Part shown: positions 20,059-27,681 of the stretch, piece after piece | Numbering within the stretch: position 1 is the stretch's first letter | Layout of the letters: each line of letters starts with the position of its first letter | NCBI RefSeq assembly: GCF_029961185.1 | Contig: NZ_JASBQQ010000001.1 | Location: forward strand, 662,552-726,551 | Direction: 5' to 3' | DNA length: 64,000 nucleotides | DNA from: Albidovulum aestuarii | GTDB lineage: Bacteria > Pseudomonadota > Alphaproteobacteria > Rhodobacterales > Rhodobacteraceae | Translations under genes and position numbers: made by a program | Notes under the pieces: generated by a model | The model's database searches: none | Seen by the model: the letters and a program-made list of their open reading frames with translations, nothing else | What the model was told of the DNA's origin: nothing

Positions 20059-21554
20059 CAGATGCGTCCCTCAAGCGCCGCGACCGCGACAGATGCCTGT
20101 TCGGCATCGTCAAAGGGATAGACGTCGGTACCGACGATCTGCCCGGTCTCATGGCCCTTGCCGGCGATCAGCAGCGCGTCGCCCGGTTGCAGCGCATCGA
20201 CGCCGCGCAGGATTGCCTCGGCCCGGTCGCCGATCTCGGTCGCCTCGGGGCATCCCGCCATAACCTCGGCACGGATCGCGGCGGGGTCCTCGGTGCGGGG
20301 ATTATCGTCGGTGACGATGACCACATCGGCAAAGGCCGCCGCGGCCTCGCCCATTAGGGGACGTTTCAGCCGGTCGCGGTCACCGCCCGCACCGAACACC
20401 ACAACGATGCGGCCCATGACATGCGGGCGGAGCGATTGCAGGGCCGAGGCGAGTGCGCCCGGCTTGTGCGAATAATCGACAAAGACCGTCGCGCCATTGT
20501 CGCGCTTGGCGGCAAGCTCCATCCGCCCCCTAACGGTGACAAGACCGGGAAGCGTCCCGAAAACGGCTTCCGGCTCCTCCCCCGCAGCCATGACGAGGCC
20601 GGCGGCGGCCAGAACGTTTTCGGCCTGAAAGCCGCCGATCAGGGCAAGACGCACCAGATGCGGCTTGCCGTCGAAGGTGAAGCGCAGGTCCTGCCCCGTC
20701 GCATCGAAGCGCTGAGATGTGATGCAAAGGTCGGCGACCGGATTGCGGCCAATGGTCAGAAGGCGCTGGCCGCGATGGCGCGCGATCTCCAGCATCTCGC
20801 GCCCGCGTGCATCGTCGATGTTGATGACGGCCGTGCCCTCTTCGGGCAGGACACGGGCAAAGAGCCCCGCCTTGGCCGCGAAATAGTCGTCAAAATTGGC
20901 GTGGTAATCGAGGTGGTCCTGGCTGAAATTCGTGAACGCCGCCGCGTCGAGCCGTACCCCGTCCAGTCGCCCCTGATCGAGCCCGTGGGACGAGGCCTCC
21001 ATCGCCGCATGGGTGACACCGGCATCGGCCATCTCGCGCAGCACGCGGTGCAACGTGATCGGTTCGGGCGTCGTGTGGGCGAGGGGCGCGGTGAAATCGC
21101 CCATCACGCCCATCGTGCCGAGATTGGCGGAAACCCGCCCAAGCGCCTGCCATATCTGCCGGGTGAAGGTCGCGACCGAGGTCTTGCCCGACGTGCCGGT
21201 CACCGCGACGACGGTTTCGGGCTGACGCTCGAACCACAGGGCGGCGGTGTAGGCCAGCGTCTGGCGCGGGTCCTCGGTGACGATCAGCGCCGCGTCGGAA
21301 GCGTTAAGCTCGGCCCGGGCGATCTCCACACCCTCGCGGTCGGTGAGGATCGCACCTGCCCCCATGCGCAAAGCATATTGAATGAATTCAGCACCATGCA
21401 TCCGGCTGCCGGGAAGAGCGGCGAAGAGATGCCCCTCCTTAACCTGACGGCTGTCGACGGAAAGGCCGGTGATGCGCGCCTCGCGTCCGCCCTGGGCAGT
21501 CAGGCCAAGTTCACCCAGCGATTTGGTCCCGGCCATGAAATTCGTCCCCGCCAC
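20058..21554 (-). CDS. murE: UDP-MurNAc-L-Ala-D-Glu--meso-diaminopimelate ligase MurE
   Basis: MurE adds the third residue of the stem peptide. The motif DNPRTEDP (within VTDDNPR) is the DNPR signature for meso-diaminopimelate, so the wall should be of the usual Gram-negative type. Also visible are the ATP loop VTGTSGKTSVATF, EASSHGLDQGRLDG, and FTNFSQDHLDYH. The 498 residues are the normal length. Ten bases separate it from ftsI. Confidence 0.97.
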   Translation of the reverse strand: MAGTNFMAGTKSLGELGLTAQGGREARITGLSVDSRQVKEGHLFAALPGSRMHGAEFIQYALRMGAGAILTDREGVEIARAELNASDAALIVTEDPRQTLAYTAALWFERQPETVVAVTGTSGKTSVATFTRQIWQALGRVSANLGTMGVMGDFTAPLAHTTPEPITLHRVLREMADAGVTHAAMEASSHGLDQGRLDGVRLDAAAFTNFSQDHLDYHANFDDYFAAKAGLFARVLPEEGTAVINIDDARGREMLEIARHRGQRLLTIGRNPVADLCITSQRFDATGQDLRFTFDGKPHLVRLALIGGFQAENVLAAAGLVMAAGEEPEAVFGTLPGLVTVRGRMELAAKRDNGATVFVDYSHKPGALASALQSLRPHVMGRIVVVFGAGGDRDRLKRPLMGEAAAAFADVVIVTDDNPRTEDPAAIRAEVMAGCPEATEIGDRAEAILRGVDALQPGDALLIAGKGHETGQIVGTDVYPFDDAEQASVAVAALEGRI

Positions 21555-21564
21555 ATGTCTGCCC

Positions 21565-23349
21565 TCAGTTGCGGACGCGTATTACCCCGGCCTCTGCCAC
21601 AGGTTCAAGCTCGGGTCTCAACCCCAGCAAGGGTGCTGCGCGACGGATGATCTCTGCCCCCACCGGCACTGCCGTCCAGCCCGCCGTGCGGCGGGGTTCG
21701 GTGCCGGAGGTTTCGACCGGCTCGTCCAGCGACACGACCAACACATATTTCGGATCGTTTGCGGGGAAGATCGAGGCGAAGGTCGCGATGACCTTGTCCT
21801 TGTGATAGCCCTTGCCATTGGCCAGCGGCTTGTCGGCAGTCCCGGTCTTGCCGCCGACAGCATAGCCCGGCACCTCGCCAAAACTTGCCGTGCCCCGCAC
21901 CACGACCTGCCGCAACATGTCCCGGATCGTGGCCGATGTCACCTCGGACACCAGACGCGCGCCGGTTTCCACCTTGTCGCGCTTCAGGATCGTGGGCGTG
22001 ATCCGCGTGCCGCCATTGACGAGCGAGGCATAGGCCGAGGCCAGATGCAGCGGGCTTGCCGCGACGCCATGGCCGTAGGACACGGTCAGCGTGGTGATCT
22101 CTGGCCATTTCGCAGGTCTAAGGGGCTTACCCGTAGGAGCCTCGACAAGTTCGATCGACGTCGCATCGAACATCCCGAGGGCTTGCAGAAACTGCTGCTG
22201 CCGCTCGCCGCCGATCAGCTGGGCGATATGTGCGGTGCCGATATTCGAGGACTTCACGATCACATCGGTGACGGAAAGTTGCGGCCCGTAATTGTGGAAA
22301 TCGCGGATCTTGAACTTGCCCCAGAACATCGGCCCCTTGGTCTCGACCATCGTCGTGGGAGCGACCAGACCCAGTTCCATCGCCTGCGCCACAGCAAAGA
22401 TCTTGAAGGTGGAGCCCAGCTCATAGACCCCCTGTACCGCGCGGTTGAAAAGCGGGCTGTCAGAAGGATCGCCCTTCAGCAGCGGCGCGGGCCGGGTGTT
22501 CGGATCAAAGTCCGGCAGTGAGGCCAATGCCACCACTTCGCCGGAATGCACATCCATCAGAACCGCCGTCGCACCCTTGGCGTTCATCAGTTTCATGCCG
22601 CCATAGAGCACATCCTCGACGGTCGACTGGATCGTCAGATCGAGCGAGAGCGCCAGCGGCGCACCGCCATTCGCGGGGTCGCGCAGCCATCCGTCGAACG
22701 TCTTTTCAACGCCCGCAACACCAACAACCTCGGCCGAATGCACACCTTCACGCCCGAAGCTCGCACCGCCCAGGACATGGGCCGCAATCGCGCCGTTCGG
22801 ATAAAGCCGCATCTCACGCGGACCGAAAAGAAGGCCGGGATCGCCGATCTCATGCACGAGCTGCATCTGCTCGGGCGAGATTTTCTTCTTGACCCACAGG
22901 AACTTGCGCTTACCGCCGAAGTCGGCTTTCAGGCGCTCCTCGTCGAGGTCGGGAAAGATTGCGACCAGTTCGGACGCCGCGCGTGCGGGATCGACCATGA
23001 GCTGCGGCTGGGCATAGAGCGAATGGGTGACGAGGTTCGTCGCCAGTATGCGCCCCTTCCGGTCGGTGATATCGGCGCGCTGCGCGATGATCGATGCGCC
23101 GGTCGCGGCCGTCTGCGGTTCGGCCGGTTCGGTCGAGGCCAGAACCCCCATACGGGCGCCGACGGTGATGAAGGCCGCAAGAAAGGCGAGGCCCAGGAGC
23201 AAAAGCCGCCCCTCTGCGCGGACACGTGCCTTGTCGCGCATCGCCTCATGCCTGAGGCGGATATTCTCGCGTTCAATCGCGTCCGGGTTCTCACCCTTTT
23301 CACGGGCCGACAGGATGCGGGCAAGCGGGCGAAGCGGTGTCCGGGTCAT
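21565..23349 (-). CDS. ftsI: Septal peptidoglycan transpeptidase FtsI (PBP3)
   Basis: FtsI cross-links septal peptidoglycan in complex with FtsW. The 594 residues have a cytoplasmic N-terminus, one membrane anchor (about residues 48-68, LLLLGLAFLAAFITVGARM), a dimerisation domain and the penicillin-binding domain with all three active-site motifs: STFK (in ELGSTFKIF), SSN (in VKSSNIGTAH) and KTG (in GGKTGTADK). It overlaps the ftsL stop by ATGA. Confidence 0.97.
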   Translation of the reverse strand: MTRTPLRPLARILSAREKGENPDAIERENIRLRHEAMRDKARVRAEGRLLLLGLAFLAAFITVGARMGVLASTEPAEPQTAATGASIIAQRADITDRKGRILATNLVTHSLYAQPQLMVDPARAASELVAIFPDLDEERLKADFGGKRKFLWVKKKISPEQMQLVHEIGDPGLLFGPREMRLYPNGAIAAHVLGGASFGREGVHSAEVVGVAGVEKTFDGWLRDPANGGAPLALSLDLTIQSTVEDVLYGGMKLMNAKGATAVLMDVHSGEVVALASLPDFDPNTRPAPLLKGDPSDSPLFNRAVQGVYELGSTFKIFAVAQAMELGLVAPTTMVETKGPMFWGKFKIRDFHNYGPQLSVTDVIVKSSNIGTAHIAQLIGGERQQQFLQALGMFDATSIELVEAPTGKPLRPAKWPEITTLTVSYGHGVAASPLHLASAYASLVNGGTRITPTILKRDKVETGARLVSEVTSATIRDMLRQVVVRGTASFGEVPGYAVGGKTGTADKPLANGKGYHKDKVIATFASIFPANDPKYVLVVSLDEPVETSGTEPRRTAGWTAVPVGAEIIRRAAPLLGLRPELEPVAEAGVIRVRN

Positions 23350-23693
23350 TGTGCGACCTCACTAAGCGCGACCGTATCTACGGGATCGGTAATCGGCGGC
23401 AACGCGACTGCAGGATAGCGCACTTCAGATATACCGCCGAACTGCCGGGGATCGAGCGGTAGAAGACCAAGGCGTTCGAAGTTGATATCCGCCAGTCCGC
23501 GCAACCGGTCGGGTCGGTTGAGATAGGCCCATTCCGCCCTCAGAACGCCAAGGCTTTCGCGATACTGACCAATTTCGCGCTGAAGCTCGCGTATCTCGGC
23601 AAGTTCGGCCTGGGTCCTGTAGTTTTCACGATACGCCCAGAAGGCAAGCGCCATGACGGCGGCGGCGGCAAGGACAACGATCAGGCTGCGCAT
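23346..23693 (-). CDS. ftsL: Cell division protein FtsL
   Basis: FtsL is a short bitopic protein that forms the FtsQLB complex. The 115 residues have a hydrophobic N-terminal segment (LIVVLAAAAVMALAFWAY) followed by a leucine/arginine-rich coiled coil (RTQAELAEIRELQREIGQYR) and the WAYLNRPDRLRGLA end motif typical of alphaproteobacterial FtsL. Assignment rests on position between rsmH and ftsI as well as on the layout. It has a 1-base overlap with rsmH. Confidence 0.93.
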   Translation of the reverse strand: MRSLIVVLAAAAVMALAFWAYRENYRTQAELAEIRELQREIGQYRESLGVLRAEWAYLNRPDRLRGLADINFERLGLLPLDPRQFGGISEVRYPAVALPPITDPVDTVALSEVAQ

Positions 23694-24685
23694 CAGTTTC
23701 GCCCTTCAAGCGCGGGTTTCGGAAGGCCGAGCGCGGCGCGGTCGACTGAACCGGCGGGCGCGTCGGTACGGATGCCGACGCGCAGTTTTGCAGACCGCGC
23801 GCGCGGATTTTCTGCAAGCTCGTCATCGTCAGGCCCGGCGGCTTTGCGGGTCTTGAGCGTGAAGGCCGGGGTCACCTGCTCACGCGCAGGGGCATAACGG
23901 CTGCCCTGCCCCTTGCCGCCCGAGCGAAGCTGGAAGAATCGCTTGACGATGCGGTCCTCCAACGAATGGAACGTGACAACGGCAAGCTGCCCGCCGGGCT
24001 TCAGCGCCCGTTCAGCCGCCTCCAGCCCCTCGGCTAACTGCCCAAATTCGTCGTTCACTGCGATCCGAATCGCTTGAAAACTGCGCGTTGCGGGATGGCT
24101 CTGCCCCGGCTTCTGGCGCGGCAGGCACCGTTCGATGACCGAGGCCAGTTCCAACGTCCGCGAAAACGGCCGCGCAGCGACAATGGCGCGGGCGATCCGG
24201 CGCGACGCGCGTTCCTCACCATAGTGATAGAGGATATCGGCGATCTCGGACTCGGAAGCCTCGTTCACCAGGCCGGCCGCTGTCGGGCCGCTATCGCCCA
24301 TGCGCATGTCAAGCGGGCCATCTTTCTGGAAGGAAAAGCCCCGCTCGGCCTGATCGAGCTGCATCGACGACACGCCGAGGTCGAGGACGACGCCATCGAC
24401 AGGTTCACCAGCCAAGCGGTCCATATCGGAAAACGTGCCTTCGACCAGTTTCAGCCGGTCGCCATATTGCCCGGCCCAGTCTTCGGCCATGCGAAATACC
24501 ATCGGATCGCGGTCGATGCCAATGACCCTGTCCGCCCCTGCCTCAAGCAGTCCGCGCGAATAGCCTCCCGCGCCAAAGGTGCCGTCGATCCATGTGCCGG
24601 AGACGGGTGCGACCGCCTCTAGGAGCGGCCGCAACAAAACCGGGATATGGGGGGCGTCTGATATGCGGGCGGCGGCAGCAGCCAT
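23693..24685 (-). CDS. rsmH: 16S rRNA (cytosine1402-N4)-methyltransferase RsmH
   Basis: RsmH (MraW) methylates C1402 in the 16S rRNA decoding centre with S-adenosylmethionine. The 330 residues carry [13 protein letters not shown], the SAM-binding [44 protein letters not shown] and [17 protein letters not shown]. It lies three bases after mraZ, the standard first pair of the dcw cluster. Confidence 0.97.
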   Translation of the reverse strand: MAAAAARISDAPHIPVLLRPLLEAVAPVSGTWIDGTFGAGGYSRGLLEAGADRVIGIDRDPMVFRMAEDWAGQYGDRLKLVEGTFSDMDRLAGEPVDGVVLDLGVSSMQLDQAERGFSFQKDGPLDMRMGDSGPTAAGLVNEASESEIADILYHYGEERASRRIARAIVAARPFSRTLELASVIERCLPRQKPGQSHPATRSFQAIRIAVNDEFGQLAEGLEAAERALKPGGQLAVVTFHSLEDRIVKRFFQLRSGGKGQGSRYAPAREQVTPAFTLKTRKAAGPDDDELAENPRARSAKLRVGIRTDAPAGSVDRAALGLPKPALEGRN

Positions 24686-24688
24686 CTC

Positions 24689-25192
24689 TCACCCTTTCGG
24701 CAGGGATGGCAGGAGGCTTCTTGGGTCGAAGTCCTCGGGATACTGATCAGCGAGCTTCGCGCTCCGCCGTGCGGCCTTAGCCTCGTAGGCTTCGGGATTC
24801 CAGATGCGGAAATAATCACCGGCCGAGATGAAGAACGCCTCACTCGTCAGTCCGATCTTGTCGCGGTATTTCTGCGGGATGGTCAGGCGGCCGTCATCAT
24901 CGATCTGGGCCTCAAACGACTGACCGTACATCAGTTCCTCAATCATCAGACGTTCGGGCGAGCCGCGCTGCATCAGGCCGATCTGGTCGTCCATCTCGTG
25001 GATCGCTTCCATGGAGAAGACGTCGAGCCAGTTCTGGCTTTCCGGTCCGTAGACAATGACGATGTTGGGGCGGAGGCCCTCAGTCCAGTCGGGGTCGGAG
25101 GCCTCGATCACGCGGCGGAACGGCGCGGGGATGGAAACGCGACCTTTCGCGTCCACCTTAAACGTATCCGATCCTCTGAACCTGCGTGCCAA
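24689..25192 (-). CDS. mraZ: Transcriptional regulator MraZ
   Basis: MraZ is a ring-forming DNA-binding protein that controls the dcw promoter. It has two AbrB-like half domains with the signature twice: VDAKGRVSIPAPFRRVI (about residues 12-28) and DDDGRLTIPQKYRDKI (about 100-115). The start is placed at a TTG at 25192, giving LARRFRGSDTFKV as first residues (167 in total). An AAGGAG sits nine bases ahead, and no ATG is close to the conserved start. A longer ATG frame from 25303 would run through the leader hairpin and adds non-conserved residues. The neighbouring TGGGA repeats are candidate binding sites for this protein. Confidence 0.95.
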   Translation of the reverse strand: MARRFRGSDTFKVDAKGRVSIPAPFRRVIEASDPDWTEGLRPNIVIVYGPESQNWLDVFSMEAIHEMDDQIGLMQRGSPERLMIEELMYGQSFEAQIDDDGRLTIPQKYRDKIGLTSEAFFISAGDYFRIWNPEAYEAKAARRSAKLADQYPEDFDPRSLLPSLPKG

Positions 25193-25454
25193 GGGCCCGC
25201 GCTCCTTACCTGTCCCCTCCCCCCGAAATCCGCCTTTGGACCCCTGAAACGACAACGGCGGATTGGGCTGCTGCCACTGCCCAATCCGCCGCCCTCGTCC
25301 CATCTCTGGGTTGTCCGGCTGCGCATGCCACCTGGGGGGATGTCTGCTCGCTCACGCGCCGGATCTTTGGTTCGATGAAAGCGGGTGCCTGTATGAAACC
25401 TGACTTTCGCCTTTTGGGTCTTGATGCCCTTGAGCCCGTCCTCATCGGTGTATT
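25193..25454 (-). promoter_or_regulatory. mraZ leader region
   Basis: This gene-free region lies between the first TGGGA repeat group and the mraZ start. It contains a 13-bp perfect inverted repeat (25256-25268 and 25279-25291, listed separately), a single TGGGA on the minus strand near 25300 and the AAGGAG ribosome site. No promoter hexamers can be assigned with confidence. Confidence 0.4.
25256..25291. promoter_or_regulatory. 13-bp perfect hairpin in the mraZ leader
   Basis: CGGCGGATTGGGC at 25256-25268 and GCCCAATCCGCCG at 25279-25291 are perfect inverted copies around a 10-base loop. The stem is GC-rich with no T run on either side, so it is not a classic terminator. It lies about 65 bases before the mraZ start and would be in the transcript if the promoter is upstream. 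It could act as an attenuator, a stabilising 5' stem or a protein site. Confidence 0.6.
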
Positions 25455-25479
25455 AGGGATGCCATGGGAATTTACGGGA
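25455..25479 (+). promoter_or_regulatory. MraZ-box-like repeat group 1 (plus orientation)
   Basis: Three repeats lie exactly 10 bases apart on the plus strand: AGGGA (25455-25459), TGGGA (25465-25469) and CGGGA (25475-25479), each separated by five bases. MraZ of other bacteria binds TGGG repeats spaced by five bases, so the match in spacing is exact. The orientation is opposite to mraZ transcription, which is unusual. Direct binding is inference. Confidence 0.6.
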
Positions 25480-25635
25480 AGCAAGAAAAATCTTACCTCG
25501 AAAGGCACCAGAAGTTGCGCCAGGGATTGCTGCAACGCAACAATTAGTAGGAGATGCCCTCGAATTTATCCTACAATTTGCTGAGCAGCTCACAATTGGC
25601 GCTATATATAGACATCAAGGCCTCTAGCACCCAGA

Positions 25636-25650
25636 TCCCATAATATCCCA
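25636..25650 (-). promoter_or_regulatory. MraZ-box-like repeat group 2 (minus orientation)
   Basis: Two perfect TGGGA repeats five bases apart on the minus strand (25650-25646 and 25640-25636), in the same direction as mraZ. An AT-rich TATATATAG stretch lies about 25-35 bases downstream (near 25605) and could be a -10 region, though no convincing -35 was found. Confidence 0.5.
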
Positions 25651-25779
25651 GAAAATTTCACTGATGTCGAAGATCGATTGAAAAACATAGTCCGACGCCG
25701 CATTGAGCAGCCAGAATCACGCTGAAACACGAGAAATCACAGCCCGTTGATTCGTTTCATGGTTGGATTTCGACGTTAC

Positions 25780-25824
25780 TCCCATCCATTCCCATGGAGC
25801 CGCCAACGGTCCCGTGAATTCCCA
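25780..25824 (-). promoter_or_regulatory. MraZ-box-like repeat group 3 (minus orientation)
   Basis: On the minus strand, TGGGA at 25824-25820, CGGGA at 25814-25810, TGGGA at 25794-25790 and TGGGA at 25784-25780 all lie on one 10-base grid; the middle slot (25804-25800) is degenerate. The group begins three bases after the mrp stop codon. Its first 15 bases match the 25465-25479 segment of group 1 at 14 of 15 positions in inverted orientation. Confidence 0.6.
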
Positions 25825-25826
25825 GA

Positions 25827-26897
25827 TCAGGCCATGCCGCCCGCGACAAGCCGCTGGGCAAGACGCGCATAGGCCTCGGCGATCGGTCCCTCGCCCGCCG
25901 CGATGGGCGTTCCGGCGTCCCCCGCCAGCCGCACGTCGAGACTGAGGGGAATCTCGCCCAGGAACGGAACGCCAAGCTTCTCAGCCTCGGCAGCGACCCC
26001 GCCGTGCCCGAAGATATGCGCCTCGTGCCCGCAATTGGGGCAGACATAGGTCGACATGTTTTCGATCAGGCCGAGGATCGGCGTCTTCAGCTTGCCGAAC
26101 ATGTCGATGGCGCGGCGGGCGTCGAGAAGCGCCACATCCTGCGGGGTAGAGACGATGAGCGCGCCGGTCACATGGCTTTTCTGGCAAAGCGTCAGCTGTA
26201 CGTCGCCTGTACCGGGCGGCAGGTCGACGATCAGAACGTCAAGTTCACCCCAGGCAACCTGACCCAGCATCTGCTGAAGCGCGCCCATCAGCATCGGCCC
26301 GCGCCAGACCACGGCCTCATCCTCTTTCAGCATCAGACCGATGGACATGAAGGTGACGCCATGGGCCTGCAGGGGGATGATGGTCTTGCCATCGGGAGAG
26401 GCGGGGCGTTTTGACAGCCCCATCATGCGTGGCTGCGAGGGGCCGTAGATATCAGCATCCAAAAGTCCAACGCGGCGCCCCTGCCGCGCGAGCGCTACGG
26501 CGAGGTTGGACGACACGGTGGATTTACCCACCCCGCCCTTACCCGACCCCACGGCCAGGATGCGATCCACACCGGCGATCTTGGCGGGCCCCGCCTGCGG
26601 CGTCGGATGACCGCCGATCTTCAGCGAAGGCGGCGCGGGTTTCGCGGCAGGCCCATGCGCGGTCAGCAGGGCTGAGACCGTCTCCACTCCGGGCAAAGCC
26701 TTCACTGCCGCCTCGGCCGCCTGACGCACCGGCTCCATCCGCCGCGCGATCTCCGGGTCCGGCGCTTCGATCACGAAGCGGATGCTGTCACCCTCGATCG
26801 TCAGCGCCCGAACCAGATCGCGCGAGACGAGATCTCCACCATCGGGCAAAGCGAGACGGGATAGAGCGGCGAGAACGGTGTCGCGAGTCTGTGTCAT
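25827..26897 (-). CDS. mrp: Mrp/NBP35-family iron-sulfur carrier ATPase
   Basis: Mrp (ApbC) is a P-loop ATPase that carries and inserts Fe-S clusters. The 356 residues have an N-terminal DUF59/MIP18-like domain (about 1-80), a linker, the deviant Walker A GSGKGGVGKSTVSSNLA, the DADIYGPSQPRMMG motif, IVDLPPGTGDVQL, and the cluster-binding pair CPNC in YVCPNCGHEAHIFG. Length is normal. It is on the same strand as mraZ, 634 bases upstream of it. Confidence 0.96.
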   Translation of the reverse strand: MTQTRDTVLAALSRLALPDGGDLVSRDLVRALTIEGDSIRFVIEAPDPEIARRMEPVRQAAEAAVKALPGVETVSALLTAHGPAAKPAPPSLKIGGHPTPQAGPAKIAGVDRILAVGSGKGGVGKSTVSSNLAVALARQGRRVGLLDADIYGPSQPRMMGLSKRPASPDGKTIIPLQAHGVTFMSIGLMLKEDEAVVWRGPMLMGALQQMLGQVAWGELDVLIVDLPPGTGDVQLTLCQKSHVTGALIVSTPQDVALLDARRAIDMFGKLKTPILGLIENMSTYVCPNCGHEAHIFGHGGVAAEAEKLGVPFLGEIPLSLDVRLAGDAGTPIAAGEGPIAEAYARLAQRLVAGGMA

Positions 26898-27023
26898 GAT
26901 GTCTGTCCTTCAGGTCGGACCCAACATGCCCGCTTTCCGGGCAAGGACAAGGGGGACATTGCCGCTTCTTTACGCAGACCCGTAAGCTACCGCTAGGGAA
27001 GGTAAATTTCCCGTGATGCGCTA

Positions 27024-27079
27024 TGCAATTGCTGCATGGCAGCATTGATCGCGGCAGGTATTGTGCAATTGCAGCATGG
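27024..27079. promoter_or_regulatory. Paired TGC-rich operator-like repeat upstream of DUF1127 gene
   Basis: TGCAATTGCTGCATGG at 27024-27039 recurs as TGCAATTGCAGCATGG at 27064-27079, 15 of 16 identical and exactly 40 bases apart. The first copy contains the palindrome TGCTGC-ATG-GCAGCA (27030-27044), the second TGCAATTGCA (27064-27073). The repeats lie in the promoter region of the DUF1127/small-RNA unit. They resemble the TGC-rich boxes of the PHB regulator PhaR, but the identity of the factor is a guess. Confidence 0.5.
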
Positions 27080-27143
27080 GGTCCATGTTAACGGCAACGG
27101 CGCCACAGACGGTGCCAATGATCCGAATGATGAGGCAAGAAAA

Positions 27144-27359
27144 ATGGCTTATTCAACTGTTACCCGTGGCACCCATATCGGCCTCGCCGACCGTGTCGCC
27201 GCTTTCTTCACCGCGCTCCGCGACAGCCGTCAGCGTTACCGCATGTATCGCCAGACCGTTAAGGAATTGTCGGTGCTGAGCGACCGCGAACTGCACGACC
27301 TCGGCCTGCACCGCTCTTCGATCGACGCGATCGCGCTGGAAGCGGCCTACGGCAAGTAA
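27144..27359 (+). CDS. DUF1127 small protein (CcaF1-like)
   Basis: A 71-residue basic protein starting MAYSTVTRGTHIGLADRVAAF, with the DUF1127 pattern in its C-terminal half: RYRMYRQTVKELSVLSDREL, then HDLGLHRSSIDAIA. The start at 27144 is preferred over 27036 because GAGG lies upstream at good spacing and the extra N-terminus covers the operator repeats. In Rhodobacter sphaeroides the homologous gene heads a transcript with CCUCCUCCC small RNAs, and its product binds RNA. The same layout is present here, so a stress-induced RNA-binding role is likely. Confidence 0.9.
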   Translation: MAYSTVTRGTHIGLADRVAAFFTALRDSRQRYRMYRQTVKELSVLSDRELHDLGLHRSSIDAIALEAAYGK

Positions 27360-27399
27360 GTTTCTCTGCGGGCCTCCTCCTCCCCCGGTCTGCGGAACA

Positions 27400-27431
27400 T
27401 GCGGCGGCTCCTCCTCCCTGAGGCCGCCGCA
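27400..27431 (+). ncRNA. CCUCCUCCC hairpin (motif 2)
   Basis: A perfect 9-bp stem TGCGGCGGC/GCCGCCGCA (27400-27408 and 27423-27431) presents the motif in a 14-base loop. A second small hairpin GGACCC-gaa-GGGTCC follows at 27438-27452, giving the two-hairpin form known for this RNA family. Confidence 0.8.
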
Positions 27432-27462
27432 GAGATCGGACCCGAAGGGTCCACGACGATGC

Positions 27463-27491
27463 GCCTCCCCCTCCTCCTCCCTGGGGTTGGC
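27463..27491 (+). ncRNA. CCUCCUCCC hairpin (motif 3)
   Basis: A weaker stem: GCC-t-CCCC (27463-27470) against GGGG-tt-GGC (27483-27491), with the motif in the loop. Confidence 0.6.
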
Positions 27492-27494
27492 GAT

Positions 27495-27543
27495 GTGAAA
27501 TGCGGCGGTGGCGTCCTCCTCCCTGCCACTGCCGCATCTTCAC
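27495..27543 (+). ncRNA. CCUCCUCCC hairpin (motif 4)
   Basis: A long stem made of GTGAA/TTCAC, ATGCGGC/GCCGCAT and GTGGC/GCCAC, broken by single mismatches, with the motif at 27515-27523 in the loop. Confidence 0.8.
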
Positions 27544-27550
27544 CCTGATC

Positions 27551-27580
27551 CGGCTGACCCACCTCCTCCCGGGACAGCCG
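27551..27580 (+). ncRNA. CCUCCUCCC hairpin (motif 5)
   Basis: The stem CGGCTG/CAGCCG (27551-27556 and 27575-27580) is extended by CCC/GGG after one mismatch, and the loop at 27561-27570 is ACCTCCTCCC. Confidence 0.8.
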
Positions 27581-27581
27581 C

Positions 27582-27634
27582 GATGAAGATGGGCGGCGCC
27601 CCTCCTCCTCCCTGAGGCGCCGCCCGTTTTCATC
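27582..27634 (+). ncRNA. CCUCCUCCC hairpin (motif 6)
   Basis: The stem GATGAA/TTCATC plus GGGCGGCGCC/GGCGCCGCCC (27591-27600 and 27616-27625) is the strongest of the array, with the motif at 27604-27612 in the loop. Confidence 0.85.
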
Positions 27635-27681
27635 CGGATTACGACGGTCCCTCTCTCCCCCTTGGGATCGTGGTTGCGACT

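Larger units (their letters stand above)
27361..27680 (+). ncRNA. Array of six CCUCCUCCC-loop small RNAs (cuckoo/CcsR type)
   Basis: Downstream of the DUF1127 gene the plus strand carries the 9-mer CCTCCTCCC six times: 27376-27384, 27410-27418, 27473-27481, 27515-27523, 27562-27570 and 27604-27612. Five of the six sit in the loop of a clear stem-loop, and a degenerate seventh (CCCTCTCTCCCCC) lies at about 27648-27660. The motif is anti-Shine-Dalgarno-like in reverse: it can pair with ribosome sites. R. sphaeroides has four such RNAs (CcsR1-4), which are processed from the DUF1127 transcript and act in stress and C1 metabolism. Family assignment is firm; exact RNA ends are not visible. Confidence 0.88.

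Noticed and set aside
25193-25303. ATG start at 25303 for MraZ
   Set aside because: It would translate the leader hairpin; MraZ normally begins just before the first DxKGR motif, and a TTG with AAGGAG is in the right place.
25455-25824. Terminal inverted repeats of a small transposon (14 of 15 bases matching in inverted orientation)
   Set aside because: No transposase or target-site duplication is visible, and the repeats fit the 10-base grid of MraZ boxes better, with a third group inside.
27036-27143. Longer N-terminus for the DUF1127 protein starting at 27036
   Set aside because: The added residues overlap the twin operator repeats, have no ribosome site, and are unlike the family.
27376-27612. 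CRISPR-like array made of CCTCCTCCC repeats
   Set aside because: The repeat unit is only 9 bases, spacing is irregular, and each sits in its own hairpin; this fits the cuckoo small-RNA family.
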